DNA of 64,000 nt from Paenibacillus pabuli NBRC 13638 (GCF_001514495.1 NZ_BCNM01000004.1:1-64000), one strand, 5' to 3'. Shown: positions 44,155-52,830, numbered from the stretch's first letter. Numbers and translations: made by a program. Notes: a model not told the origin generated them from the letters alone.

Positions 44155-45813
44155 ATGACAGCATCGTTCTCGGCGGAAAAACGTACGAAATATCTGGATC
44201 AGATGGCGAATGCACATTTTGACATATTGATTATTGGTGGGGGAATCACGGGCGCCGGAATTGCACTGGATGCAGCATCCCGCGGATTGAAGACAGCACT
44301 GGTGGAAATGCAGGATTTTGCAGCAGGCACATCCAGCCGTTCTACCAAGCTGGTGCATGGCGGTCTGCGGTATCTGAAGCAGTTTGAAGTGAAAATGGTG
44401 GCTGAGGTGGGACGGGAGCGAGCGGTGGTATACGAGAATGGACCACACGTGACGACACCCGAACCGATGCTGCTCCCCATCTATACGGCAGGTACCTTTG
44501 GCCGATTCAGCACGTCCGTTGGCCTGATGGTATATGACCGGCTTGCAGGTGTGAAGCGGAGTGAGCGGCGCCATATGTTAAATGCCGGAGCCGTCTTAGA
44601 CAGTGAGCCCTTGCTGCGCAAGGATGGATTGCTGGGTGGTGGACGCTATGTGGAATACCGAACGGACGACGCCAGGCTTACGATTGAAGTGTTGAAGGAA
44701 GCCGTACAGCGCGGTGCACAAGCCGTGAACTATGTAAAAGCAGCAGGATTTCTGAAAGAGAATGGGGTTATTGTAGGCATTCAGGCTATGGACCAGATTA
44801 GCGGTCAATCTTATGAGATGCGGGCAACCAAGGTGATTAATGCGTCCGGTCCATGGGTGGATGAGCTGCGGAAGATCGATGGTTCACGTCAAGGGAAAAC
44901 GTTGCAGATGACCAAGGGTATTCATCTTGTATTTGACGGTACACGTTTCCCGTTAAGGCAGGCGGTATATTTTGATACACCGGATGGACGAATGGTCTTT
45001 GCTGTCCCGCGTGATGGTAAAACCTATGTAGGAACTACAGATACGGTCTTCGAAGATGATCCTGCACACCCGTTAATCTCCGAGGCAGATCGTGATTACA
45101 TCATCGATGCCGTCAATGGTATGTTTCCAGACGTGCGAATTCGTGCAGAGGATGTGGAGTCCGGTTGGGCGGGAGTACGCCCGTTGATTCATGAGGAAGG
45201 CAAAGGGCCTTCCGAAATTTCACGCAAGGACGAAGTATGGGTAGCCCCGTCGGGATTGATTACCATTGCCGGGGGCAAATTAACCGGATACCGCAAAATG
45301 GCCGAGATGGTTGTTGATCTGGCTGCACGTCAATTAGAGCAGGAGACAGGGAAATCCGCTGGCCCTTGTATAACAAAAGAGATGCCGATCTCCGGGGGAG
45401 ATGTGGGAGGCTCCGCTAATTTTGGTGCGTATGCTGAACGCAAGATCAAGGACGGGATCGCACTGGGACTCGACCGGTCAGCTGCAGAGCGATTAGCCCG
45501 CAGATATGGTTCCAATGTGGATGCGGTGTACGAGCGAATGCCTGATCCGCGGGCAAAAGCCGAACTGCACGGTATGCCACAGGAACTGATGCTGATGCTG
45601 AGTTATGCCATTGACGAGGAGATGGCCGTGACACCTTCAGACTTTTTGGTGAGACGAACCGGGGACTTGTTTTTCCGCATTGACGAAGTACGTCAACATA
45701 AAGCGGCAGTTATTCAGTACATGGCTGAACGTCTGGATTGGCGGGAGGACCAAGCGTCACGGTATGCGAATGAACTGAATCAGCTGCTCTTGGAAGCATC
45801 GGGCCAAATGTAA
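44155..45813 (+). CDS. glpD: Aerobic glycerol-3-phosphate dehydrogenase
   Basis: The 552-residue flavoprotein has an FAD-binding start 'FDILIIGGGITGAGIALDAASRGLKTALVEMQDFAAGTSSRSTKLVHGGLRYL', then 'YFDTPDGRMVFAVPRDGKTYVGTTDT' and 'GGKLTGYRKMAEMVVD'. A C-terminal helical domain (about 420-550) completes the GlpD/GlpO family layout. It oxidises glycerol-3-phosphate to dihydroxyacetone phosphate and feeds electrons to menaquinone, linking to the bd oxidase of this window. GGGAGGA lies before the ATG at 44155; an upstream ATG at 44140 overlaps the RBS. Expression is probably set by GlpP antitermination. Confidence 0.95.
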   Translation: MTASFSAEKRTKYLDQMANAHFDILIIGGGITGAGIALDAASRGLKTALVEMQDFAAGTSSRSTKLVHGGLRYLKQFEVKMVAEVGRERAVVYENGPHVTTPEPMLLPIYTAGTFGRFSTSVGLMVYDRLAGVKRSERRHMLNAGAVLDSEPLLRKDGLLGGGRYVEYRTDDARLTIEVLKEAVQRGAQAVNYVKAAGFLKENGVIVGIQAMDQISGQSYEMRATKVINASGPWVDELRKIDGSRQGKTLQMTKGIHLVFDGTRFPLRQAVYFDTPDGRMVFAVPRDGKTYVGTTDTVFEDDPAHPLISEADRDYIIDAVNGMFPDVRIRAEDVESGWAGVRPLIHEEGKGPSEISRKDEVWVAPSGLITIAGGKLTGYRKMAEMVVDLAARQLEQETGKSAGPCITKEMPISGGDVGGSANFGAYAERKIKDGIALGLDRSAAERLARRYGSNVDAVYERMPDPRAKAELHGMPQELMLMLSYAIDEEMAVTPSDFLVRRTGDLFFRIDEVRQHKAAVIQYMAERLDWREDQASRYANELNQLLLEASGQM

Positions 45814-45881
45814 TGCAGGATTTCTCATTCGGGGGTCGAATGGAACATGTAAGCGTGTAACAAGGAGAGGGGATTACATCT

Positions 45882-46886
45882 ATGACTTTACAGATCGGAA
45901 TCATTGGAACAGGTTGGTTCAGCAAAGTACATGCAGATATTCTGGCACGAATGGAAGGCGTTCGGGTAGCCGCTGTCTGTGGAACAACGCTGGAGAAGGC
46001 GGAGGCCATGGCTTCCGTCTATGATGCAGTTGGCTACGGTGAACTTGAACATATGATGGATACTGAAAAGCTGGATGCGGTCTACATCTGTGTACCCCCG
46101 ATGTCTCACGGATCAATTGAAGCTGAATTAATTCGCCGAGGTATCCCGTTCCTGGTGGAGAAACCGCTGAGTACAGGCATGGATATACCTCGTCAGGTGT
46201 TGGATCAGATACAGAAGTCGGGATTGTTAACATCGGTAGGTTACCATTTTCGTTATCAGGAGGCTGCACAGGTACTGAAACAAGCGATGCAGGAACAGAC
46301 TGTTGGCATGGCGCTCGGACGCTGGATGGGTGGAATGCCAGGGGTCGCCTGGTGGCGTCGTCAGGACGGCTCCGGTGGGCAGTTTGTCGAACAGACGACC
46401 CATATCGTGGATTTGCTGCGGTATTGTGCGGGCGAAGTGACAGAGGTGTACGCTGCAGCGGCCCAGCGCAGCATGCATGAGAAGCATGAACATGTCACGG
46501 TAGCCGATGTGGCGAATGTAACGCTTAAGCTGGAAAGTGGTGCTATTGCGAGCATTGCCAACACCTGCCTGCTGCCAGATGGTGAAGGCGGCGCAGGGCT
46601 CCAGTTTTACACGACTGCCGGAGTCTGGGATTGGACGCCTGATCGTCTCCTTCTGCCAAGTGCTGCTCCTCATGCGATGGCAGGTTTGGAGATATCAGCA
46701 GGGCATAATCCGTATGAACGGGAAAATGAAGCGTTCATTCACGCCCTTCGTACCGGCGACCGTTCACGGATCTTATCTGATTATGCGGATGCATGCCGCA
46801 CACAGGAGATTACAACGGCAGCCTTGGTTTCGGCAGACTCCGGGCTGCCGGTACGGCTTCAGCCATCCAAACATCTCTCGCATTAA
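45882..46886 (+). CDS. Gfo/Idh/MocA-family oxidoreductase
   Basis: The 334-residue NAD(P)-dependent oxidoreductase has a Rossmann start 'LQIGIIGTGWFSKVHADILARM', the family lysine motif 'GIPFLVEKPLST' and a C-terminal alpha/beta domain with 'GGQFVEQTTHIVDLLRYCAGEVTEVYA', in which the His-containing segment is probably catalytic. Members oxidise or reduce sugars, inositols and related compounds; the substrate here is not evident. AAGGAGAGGGG precedes the ATG. It follows glpD by 68 bp on the same strand and may be co-transcribed. A very strong terminator follows. Confidence 0.88.
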   Translation: MTLQIGIIGTGWFSKVHADILARMEGVRVAAVCGTTLEKAEAMASVYDAVGYGELEHMMDTEKLDAVYICVPPMSHGSIEAELIRRGIPFLVEKPLSTGMDIPRQVLDQIQKSGLLTSVGYHFRYQEAAQVLKQAMQEQTVGMALGRWMGGMPGVAWWRRQDGSGGQFVEQTTHIVDLLRYCAGEVTEVYAAAAQRSMHEKHEHVTVADVANVTLKLESGAIASIANTCLLPDGEGGAGLQFYTTAGVWDWTPDRLLLPSAAPHAMAGLEISAGHNPYERENEAFIHALRTGDRSRILSDYADACRTQEITTAALVSADSGLPVRLQPSKHLSH

Positions 46887-46921
46887 TCGTTTTTTATACG
46901 TAACGAAAAATGTGAACCCGC

Positions 46922-46981
46922 GACAAAGACGCCTGAATCTCGAACTGATCCTTAGATCAGTTCGATTCAGGCGTCTTTGTG
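46922..46981. terminator. Strong bidirectional terminator
   Basis: ACAAAGACGCCTGAATC and CGAACTGATC form a nearly continuous 27-bp stem with their complements. It lies between the rightward oxidoreductase and the leftward HxlR gene and could stop both. Confidence 0.85.
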
Positions 46982-47003
46982 TTGAACATGAAATAGAATC
47001 TGG

Positions 47004-47342
47004 CTACTTAGTAGACTGCTGCTGCTTCAACCAGTCTGAGGACCAGTTGTAAATCTGGTTAATGACGGGTTCAATGGCTCTGCCTTTGGGCGTCAATTCA
47101 TACTCTACGCGAGGCGGGATTTCAGGATACATATGCCGGGTTACGATCCCTTCCATTTCCATTTCCTTCAGACGTTCGGATAGCAATCGACCGCTTATCG
47201 CCATTTCCGCTTCCAACTCAGTGAATCGTTTGGGTCCGGATAACAGTTGGTACATGATGAGCAGTACCCACTTCTTACCGATGATATCCATGGCCTGAGT
47301 AATCAGGCAGGGACTAGGCGATTTTACTTTTCTCAGCTTCAA
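47004..47342 (-). CDS. HxlR-family transcriptional regulator
   Basis: The 112-residue winged-helix protein has the HxlR pattern: an N-terminal Cys in 'SPCLITQAMDIIGKKWVLLIMYQLLSGPKRFTELE', then 'ISGRLLSERLKEMEMEGIVTR' and 'PPRVEYELTPKGRAIEPVI'. The single N-terminal Cys is typical of members that sense aldehydes, quinones or oxidants. TTG at 47342 has GAGGTG six bases upstream; the GTG at 47351 overlaps this RBS. It is divergent from a DoxX-family gene, with inverted repeats between, and is its likely regulator. Confidence 0.88.
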   Translation of the reverse strand: MKLRKVKSPSPCLITQAMDIIGKKWVLLIMYQLLSGPKRFTELEAEMAISGRLLSERLKEMEMEGIVTRHMYPEIPPRVEYELTPKGRAIEPVINQIYNWSSDWLKQQQSTK

Positions 47343-47704
47343 CGTGTTCACCTCGATTCAAGGATGGGTGGATTTGTTCGTATATATAAAAGTGCTTGGC
47401 TTTCTGCCGCTCTGACCAAAGTAAGGGACAATGAAGTCAATAGGTTCATACGAATCATGCTATAACAACCTTTTTAATCTATTATACACTATTCGTCAAA
47501 AAATTACTTGAATAAATAATGTTATTATTATATACTCACTTCATAAAAGTAAGTAAATGATTATTAATATGTATAATATCAACACATACTATTTCGCAAT
47601 GCAAATTTCTAAATTTTAAAATAGAGTTACGCTGTAACTTTTACATAGATTGCTTTTTATACAACAGATCGATACGAACGATTATTTACTGGAGGGTTAT
47701 ACAT
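47343..47704. other. HxlR / DoxX divergent region with folded hxlR leader
   Basis: AT-rich, no ORF. On the leftward side a TATAAT (minus strand, about 47480) precedes a leader with TTCGTAT / ATACGAA (47377-47383, 47448-47454) closing over a CTTGG / CCAAG stem. On the right are an inverted repeat at 47534-47554, a TATAAT at 47572-47577 and the palindrome AGTTAC-GCT-GTAACT (47625-47639). Confidence 0.5.
47534..47554. promoter_or_regulatory. Operator-like inverted repeat for the HxlR regulator
   Basis: ACTCACTT-CATAA-AAGTAAGT has one mismatch between 8-bp arms. It overlaps the -35 region expected for the TATAAT at 47572-47577 that would serve the DoxX gene. Confidence 0.45.
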
Positions 47705-48091
47705 ATGAGTAATGGCTTGAAAATTTTGGGGTATATCGCACTGATTGTGCTTGCTGGTGTATTTGTGATGTCAGGGTTGAACAAGGTCAGTGGATCAGAG
47801 ATGATGATACAGACTTTCAAAGGTTTCTCCTACCCTACCTGGACGATGTATCTGATCGGAGCAGTGGAGCTGCTCAGTGCTGCAGGTTTGCTGATTCCTC
47901 GTACTCGTATTCTGGCTTCGGGGGTACTGACGTTTATTATGATCGGGGCTGTGGGAAGTCATCTGATCTATGGACAATATGCAGCTATTCCTTTTCCGGG
48001 AGTATTGCTGGTTGCCAACATTGTTGTTCTGATTATGGGCATGCGTAAACTGGAAGCAGAGGAATTGGATATGGAAGCCGTTCAGGTCTAA
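47705..48091 (+). CDS. DoxX-family membrane protein
   Basis: The 128-residue protein has four membrane helices and the DoxX start 'IVLAGVFVMSGLNKVSGSEMMIQTF', then 'GAVELLSAAGLLIPRTRILASG'. DoxX/DoxD-like proteins are linked to quinone, thiosulfate or redox-stress responses, but most are uncharacterised. GGAGGG lies before the ATG. Divergent HxlR regulators commonly accompany such genes, which fits induction by electrophiles or oxidants. Confidence 0.82.
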   Translation: MSNGLKILGYIALIVLAGVFVMSGLNKVSGSEMMIQTFKGFSYPTWTMYLIGAVELLSAAGLLIPRTRILASGVLTFIMIGAVGSHLIYGQYAAIPFPGVLLVANIVVLIMGMRKLEAEELDMEAVQV

Positions 48092-48097
48092 GGGTAT

Positions 48098-48133
48098 AAA
48101 AAAAAGAAGAACCCACGGAGTTCAAAGGGTTCT
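48098..48133 (-). terminator. Terminator of the AbrB-like gene
   Basis: On the minus strand AGAACCC pairs with GGGTTCT and is followed by CTTTTTTTT. A second hairpin (GACTTCC / GGAAGGTC) lies just upstream. Confidence 0.7.
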
Positions 48134-48197
48134 CTTGCAACGGGACTTCCTGAAACGGAAGGTCTCCTGATTATAAATAATCGAATAAATTCCTAAT

Positions 48198-48716
48198 TTA
48201 TAGTAGTTTTTTAAGTTGGGAGACGCGTCCTTGGCTAATACCTAGCTTTTCCGCAATTTGCTGTTGAGCCAAACCGGGATTCTGTTCAACAATTTCCTTC
48301 ATCTGTTGCAGCATGCGTGCCGTTTTTGGCCGCAGGTCCGGGTACTCTTGGTTGGCAGTTGTAGTCCCTTCTTCCAATGCAGGAGATGAGACCGTGGCGG
48401 ATTCGGCAGCAGGACGCTCCACGGGAGCAGGAGCCTGTTTGTTCTGAGGAGCGAACCATTCGGGAGTGTCATCCGGGTGTTTTAATTGAATTGCACAAGT
48501 CCGGCAAATGAATTGCTCTTTGAAATACATTTCCGTATCCACATCACCGCAAAAAATACACAACGTTGATTTGTACTTTCTTAAAATCAACTCTTTCCCT
48601 TCAATGAAAAACTCGAGCGGATCGCCGATATGGATTTCCATCGTATCCCGCATTTCTTTGGGAAGGACAATTCGTCCAAGGCGGTCCAGAGATCTCTTCA
48701 TTCCGGTTCTTTTCAT
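48198..48716 (-). CDS. AbrB/SpoVT-type regulator with zinc ribbon and C-terminal helix-turn-helix
   Basis: The 172-residue protein has three parts. Residues 1-48 are an AbrB swapped-hairpin DNA-binding domain ('SLDRLGRIVLPKEMRDTMEIHIGDPLEFFIEG'). Residues about 53-76 form a CxxC...CxxC segment ('CIFCGDV...FICRTC'), probably zinc-binding. After a Pro/Ala/Glu-rich linker the last 45 residues contain a helix-turn-helix ('LAQQQIAEKLGISQGRVSQLKKLL'). This three-part layout differs from short AbrB proteins. GGGGGAG lies before the ATG. Targets are unknown; a transition-state or stress role is a guess from the family. Confidence 0.82.
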   Translation of the reverse strand: MKRTGMKRSLDRLGRIVLPKEMRDTMEIHIGDPLEFFIEGKELILRKYKSTLCIFCGDVDTEMYFKEQFICRTCAIQLKHPDDTPEWFAPQNKQAPAPVERPAAESATVSSPALEEGTTTANQEYPDLRPKTARMLQQMKEIVEQNPGLAQQQIAEKLGISQGRVSQLKKLL

Positions 48717-48819
48717 CGCATCTCCCCCGCAATATTCAATTAAAACCTGTCCTTATTGTAAGGAAGAAAGGGCTTTAATACAACAATAATATTTCAAAAA
48801 ATAGGGTTAATTCTATCTT

Positions 48820-49500
48820 TTATGGGAAAATAAGTTTGGAGAGCGCGGGTGCAACCGCCAATGTGAACAATGCAGCCAGTACCATGGAGATACTGGAGAT
48901 GGTACCTGTCAGTGAACTGAGCTCGAATGCCTTGGATGTTCCTGTTCCGTGGGCACCGGTTCCAAGCAGCGTCCCGCGTGCAATCTCACCATCGATGCGC
49001 AGCATTTTAACAATGGAAGGCCCCATGATCGCCCCGAGCAGACCAGTCATAATGACGAAAACTGCCGTAACGGCCGGAATGCCTCCAATCGTAGCCGAAA
49101 CGTTCATCGCAATGGGAGTTGTAATCGATCTTGGGATCAAACTATGAATAAGTCCGGAATCTAGGCGCAGCCATTTGGCCAGCAAGGCAGACGAGAGGAC
49201 CGCCACCACGGAGCCTGTCATGACGCTGAAGACAATCTCGGAAATATGTTTTTTGAGTACATGGAAAAACGTATAGAGCGGTACGGCAAAGGCTACCGTT
49301 GCTGGTTGAAGAAGCAGACTTAACCATTTGCCACCATTGCTGTAGGCCGCGTAGTCCGTACCGGTTGCGAGCAGCACGCCCACCACCAGAAGAGGCGTAA
49401 TCAGCAGCGGGGACAGATATACTTTGGGCAGGCTGCGATACATGCGTTTGGCGACCCAGTATATACCGACAGTTAACAAGAGGCAGAGAAATCCAATCAT
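48820..49500 (-). CDS. LrgB/CidB-family membrane protein
   Basis: The 226-residue protein has about seven membrane helices and the LrgB signature: 'WLSLLLQPATVAFAVPLYTFF', 'GLIHSLIPRSITTPIAMNVSATIGGIPAVTAVFVIMTGLLGAIMGPSIVKMLRI', 'RGTLLGTGAHGTGTSKAFEL'. Family members act with LrgA/CidA in holin-like control of autolysis and in pyruvate transport in B. subtilis (PftAB). Its ATG overlaps the lrgA-like stop by four bases. It is divergent, with its partner, from a LysR regulator. Confidence 0.92.
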   Translation of the reverse strand: MIGFLCLLLTVGIYWVAKRMYRSLPKVYLSPLLITPLLVVGVLLATGTDYAAYSNGGKWLSLLLQPATVAFAVPLYTFFHVLKKHISEIVFSVMTGSVVAVLSSALLAKWLRLDSGLIHSLIPRSITTPIAMNVSATIGGIPAVTAVFVIMTGLLGAIMGPSIVKMLRIDGEIARGTLLGTGAHGTGTSKAFELSSLTGTISSISMVLAALFTLAVAPALSKLIFP

Positions 49501-49868
49501 CCGGTGTGACGCTCCTTTCGTTTGGCGATTCGGGTGGCTACAAGGCCTGTGCAGGCCATGACCAGAAATGTACTAAGCAGAACAATAAACAGAATTTGAA
49601 GACCGTCATGCTCCAACATGGGCATGTAGTTCATAATACCGACGGCTGACGGGATGAAAAACAGTAATAGCTCACCGAGCAGCCAAGCGGCTCCAATTTC
49701 GATCCAGCGCAGCTTCACAACCCGGGTCTGAAGCAAAATGAACAGTACAACCATGCCAAGTATGGAACCGGGCACAGGCAGATGGAGAGCACGGGCCAAC
49801 GGGTCCATGAGCAGTGAAAAGGCCATCAAGAGCGCAACTTGCAAAATGCCAAGGCCCCATTTCTTCAC
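49497..49868 (-). CDS. LrgA/CidA-family holin-like protein
   Basis: The 123-residue, four-helix membrane protein has 'LGILQVALLMAFSLLMDPLARALHLPVPGSILGMVVLFILLQ' and 'GAAWLLGELLLFFIPSAVGIMNY', typical of CidA/LrgA. The start is a GTG at 49868 with GGAGGGATTAAA upstream; the longer frame to 49952 would run into the structured region. It forms the first gene of a coupled pair with the LrgB homologue. Likely activated by the divergent LysR protein in response to overflow metabolites such as pyruvate or acetate, by analogy with CidR/PftR systems. Confidence 0.88.
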   Translation of the reverse strand: MKKWGLGILQVALLMAFSLLMDPLARALHLPVPGSILGMVVLFILLQTRVVKLRWIEIGAAWLLGELLLFFIPSAVGIMNYMPMLEHDGLQILFIVLLSTFLVMACTGLVATRIAKRKERHTG

Positions 49869-49940
49869 TTTAATCCCTCCTTGTATAATTAACGTGATGA
49901 TTTTTGAGTTTTTCATGAAAATGAATGGAAGCTTTGCTTG

Positions 49941-50056
49941 AATCAATTTCATAACTCACTAAAAGTGAATTTATGTAACTAGATATAGACAAATTGAATC
50001 ATTTTGATCTATATCTAGCCCTGATTGAAGCAGCTAAAGGTATTATGAAAATGATT
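49941..50056 (+). ncRNA. Structured RNA element (copy B) before the LysR gene
   Basis: Closing stem AATCAATTTCATAA (49941-49954) / TTATGAAAATGATT (50043-50056, one mismatch), small hairpin TCACT-AAA-AGTGA (49956-49968), and long stem CTAGATATAGA (49979-49989) / TCTATATCTAG (50008-50018) capped by CAAA-TTGAATCAT-TTTG. Loop AATCA complements TGATT (50022-50026). The layout equals copy A at 40428-40543 and stems differ by compensating changes. It ends 101 nt before the LysR start. A LysR DNA operator is the alternative reading of the long inverted repeat. Confidence 0.5.
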
Positions 50057-50156
50057 TACTTGATATCACAAATTTTACATCGCATTCTTTCATGAGTAAA
50101 ATGCATATTAAGAATGTTTATCATTCCATTTATCTATGGGAGATGAAAATTAGACG

Positions 50157-51041
50157 ATGGATATCCGCCATTTGCAATATTTTTTGGAAGTCGCTCGGCA
50201 GCAAAGCTTCACCAAAGCAGCCGAAGTGCTGTTTATTACACAACCGACGATTAGCAAAACCGTCAAAAGCCTGGAAGACGAACTGGGTGTAACTTTATTC
50301 GATCGTTATGGGAAGAAGGTGGCACTGACCGATGCGGGTCATGTCTTTTTCCGGCAGGCGTTGGAGATTGAAAAGTCATTTCGCAGCCTGTCGTCCGAGC
50401 TGGACGATCTGATGAATCTGAAGAAAGGGCATCTGCGGATCGGTTTGCCACCGATGGTAGGATCCAGTTTTTTTCCAATGATTATCGGTGAATTTCACAA
50501 AGCCTACCCGCAGGTGACCATTCAGCTGTTCGAGGATGGGGCGAAAAAAGTGGAGGCCGACGTGATTAGCGGTGCACTGGATATTGGTGTTGCCGTTCTT
50601 CCAACAGTGGATGAACTGGTGGATCATTTTGTTTTTGTAAAAGAGAAGCTGAATCTGCTTGTACACCCTTCACATCCGCTTGCAGGTAAAGAATCGGTGG
50701 CACTCCGTGAACTGGAGCATGACGCATTTGTGCTGTTTCGAGAGGATTTTGCACTGCATGACCGGATTATCGCAGCCTGCCAGCATGCGGGATTTCAGCC
50801 CCGGGTGGTGTATGAAAGCTCTCAATGGGATCTGCTCAGTGCGATGGTAGCGGCCAATCTGGGAGTGGCATTGCTGCCAGAGACGATCTGCCGCGAGGTG
50901 GATCATATGCGTGTACGCATTATACCTGTGGTCGAGCCCGTAATCCCGTGGCAGCTCGGCATGATCTGGCGGAAGGATCGCTATCTGTCTTTTGCCACCA
51001 GAGAATGGATCGGCTTCACACAGTCCATGCTGAGTGAATAA
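50157..51041 (+). CDS. LysR-family transcriptional regulator (CidR-like)
   Basis: The 294-residue protein has a LysR headpiece ('MDIRHLQYFLEVARQQSFTKAAEVLFITQPTISKTVKSLEDELGVTLFDR') and a substrate-binding domain (about 90-294). The divergent LrgAB-type pair suggests the role of CidR/YwbI regulators. The RBS before the ATG is weak (GGGAG at about 16 bases), which could reflect leader-based control given the folded element upstream. LysR proteins usually bind the shared divergent region and respond to a small metabolite; the ligand is unknown. Confidence 0.88.
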   Translation: MDIRHLQYFLEVARQQSFTKAAEVLFITQPTISKTVKSLEDELGVTLFDRYGKKVALTDAGHVFFRQALEIEKSFRSLSSELDDLMNLKKGHLRIGLPPMVGSSFFPMIIGEFHKAYPQVTIQLFEDGAKKVEADVISGALDIGVAVLPTVDELVDHFVFVKEKLNLLVHPSHPLAGKESVALRELEHDAFVLFREDFALHDRIIAACQHAGFQPRVVYESSQWDLLSAMVAANLGVALLPETICREVDHMRVRIIPVVEPVIPWQLGMIWRKDRYLSFATREWIGFTQSMLSE

Positions 51042-51118
51042 GAAAATCGGTGTAAACGGGGAAGAGAAACCGGAGAGATCGTTATCTTAACTCCACTGAA
51101 AGCTATAGAATCATATTA

Positions 51119-51155
51119 AAAAGACCCTCAACACGGTTGAGGGTCGTTGCTTTTC
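51119..51155. terminator. Terminator between LysR and the leftward carbohydrate cluster
   Basis: GACCCTCAA pairs with TTGAGGGTC. T residues follow on the right and A residues precede on the left, so it can act in both directions. Confidence 0.8.
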
Positions 51156-51225
51156 TGTCTATTTATAGAACGAGTAATATTAATGTTCCTCTATATAAAC
51201 CATAAGAGTAGGTGCTGCGTACAAG

Positions 51226-52803
51226 CTAATGTTGTTTCTGAAGTTCTGGCTGTGTTTTCTTCAAATACGCACGCCAAGTAATACACCACTGCTTCGGATC
51301 GTCCAAAGATGATTCGTCATTGCGATGCACCGTGCTGCTGTGCGGAGCGGATTTGACGATATCTGGCTGTGTATAGGCCTCGTTCGAGATATGCTCCAGC
51401 GCATGGATATATTCGTCGAGATCTTCCTTGGAATAGGATTCAGTTGGCTCCAATGTGAACGGCTGTGGAACTATATATGGGTGGTGAGAGGTCCAGTAAT
51501 GCAGACCGAAGTCACACATTCTCCGTGTAATATCCTCCGTCGTTACTCCAGTCTCATCGGTGAGCTGCTTCCAGCTGTAGCGGACCTGTTCTAGACGACG
51601 TCCTTGGACATACGGGGCACTCGCTCCGCGTATTTGAACAATTTTATGATATAAATAGTTGTTATTCAGCACAGCAACCTGGGCAACATCCTTCAGACCG
51701 TCCGGTCCGAGACTCATAATCCAGGCGTAGGAGCGGAGTACGGTTTGGGCTACGCCGTGAAAGCTGCGCACTTTACCTATGCTGACTTCCGTTTGATCTT
51801 TCAAGATATACCGTCCGCCCGCTTCCTTCTCCACTAATGGCCCAGGCATAAAACTCTTCAGGGCGTCTGTCACCCCGAGAGCGCCCGTTGCAGGACCACC
51901 GCACATATGGGGCGCAGCAAAGGTTTTGTGAAGATTGAAAAAGCACATATCAAAACCCGCTTCCTTCGCTCGTGTAATCCCGAGCAGGCCATTGGCATTA
52001 GCCTGGTCATAATAGCAGACACCACCAGCTTCGTGCACCACATCCGTAAATTCGCGGATACGATGGTTATAGATGCCTGTATCCTCCGGATTAGCTACAA
52101 CAAATCCAGCTGTCCGCTCGGAGACAACGTTCTTCAGCTTCTCAAGGTCCGGGAACCCATCTTCGTCTGGATGCAATGTAATAATCTTGTATCCCTTAAC
52201 GGCAGCTGTAGCGGCCTGGGAAGGGTGAGAGAAGATCGTTGTAATGATCTCATCACGCTGCTCACCTTCACCGCGTGAATCATGATAGGCGTGGACGATG
52301 GAGGCCATAGCCAGAAGTGCCTGGGTTCCGCTACTCGGTTGAAAGGAGAAAGCATCCATACCGGAAATCTCACGCATTGCCAGATCAAGATTATGGAATA
52401 TTTCCAGCATCCCCTGAACAGAATCCACATCCTGTAAGGGATGAAGCTCGGTCATACGGGGATTGCGGATAAGCATTTCGTTAATCCGGGGAATATATTT
52501 CATCGTGCAGGTTCCCTGGCCAATTTCCACGTTCATATCCGACCCCAACGTTTCCTGGGATAATCTCAGATAATGGCGCAGTACCTTTGCCTGCCCGATT
52601 TCTGGCAAAGCAGGAATAGTGCGCCGCCACATGGATGCCGGTATGTTGTCTTCCGCGGAGCCCACTTCAGCAGCTACAGCCGTTTCCGTTCCCGGCGGGA
52701 TGACGCCCCGCTCTCCTGGCCGGTGAAGTTCAAAGATAACGGGCTCATCCCATTTCGCTTGGTGAAACTTACGAACCTTATGATCTCTGCGAATCCGTTT
52801 CAT
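51226..52803 (-). CDS. Divergent GcvPB-like PLP-dependent protein
   Basis: The 525-residue protein aligns by eye with glycine dehydrogenase subunit 2: 'GTCTMKYIPRINEMLIRNP', 'LHPLQDVDSVQGMLEI' and the PLP-lysine segment 'FNLHKTFAAPH'. Two strongly conserved GcvPB motifs differ: the HGTNPASA region reads HPSQAATA and the GGGGPG run after the lysine reads MCGGPA. The C-terminus 'MCDFGLHYWTSHHPYIVPQPFTLEPTESYSKEDLDEYI' is conserved. GGAGGACT precedes the ATG. It is the last gene of the lac-type cluster, 27 bp after its GcvPA-like partner. No gcvT/gcvH is present. A PLP enzyme is likely; glycine as substrate is doubtful. Confidence 0.75.
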   Translation of the reverse strand: MKRIRRDHKVRKFHQAKWDEPVIFELHRPGERGVIPPGTETAVAAEVGSAEDNIPASMWRRTIPALPEIGQAKVLRHYLRLSQETLGSDMNVEIGQGTCTMKYIPRINEMLIRNPRMTELHPLQDVDSVQGMLEIFHNLDLAMREISGMDAFSFQPSSGTQALLAMASIVHAYHDSRGEGEQRDEIITTIFSHPSQAATAAVKGYKIITLHPDEDGFPDLEKLKNVVSERTAGFVVANPEDTGIYNHRIREFTDVVHEAGGVCYYDQANANGLLGITRAKEAGFDMCFFNLHKTFAAPHMCGGPATGALGVTDALKSFMPGPLVEKEAGGRYILKDQTEVSIGKVRSFHGVAQTVLRSYAWIMSLGPDGLKDVAQVAVLNNNYLYHKIVQIRGASAPYVQGRRLEQVRYSWKQLTDETGVTTEDITRRMCDFGLHYWTSHHPYIVPQPFTLEPTESYSKEDLDEYIHALEHISNEAYTQPDIVKSAPHSSTVHRNDESSLDDPKQWCITWRAYLKKTQPELQKQH

Positions 52804-52830
52804 GGCGTTCAGTCCTCCTCTATATGATCA

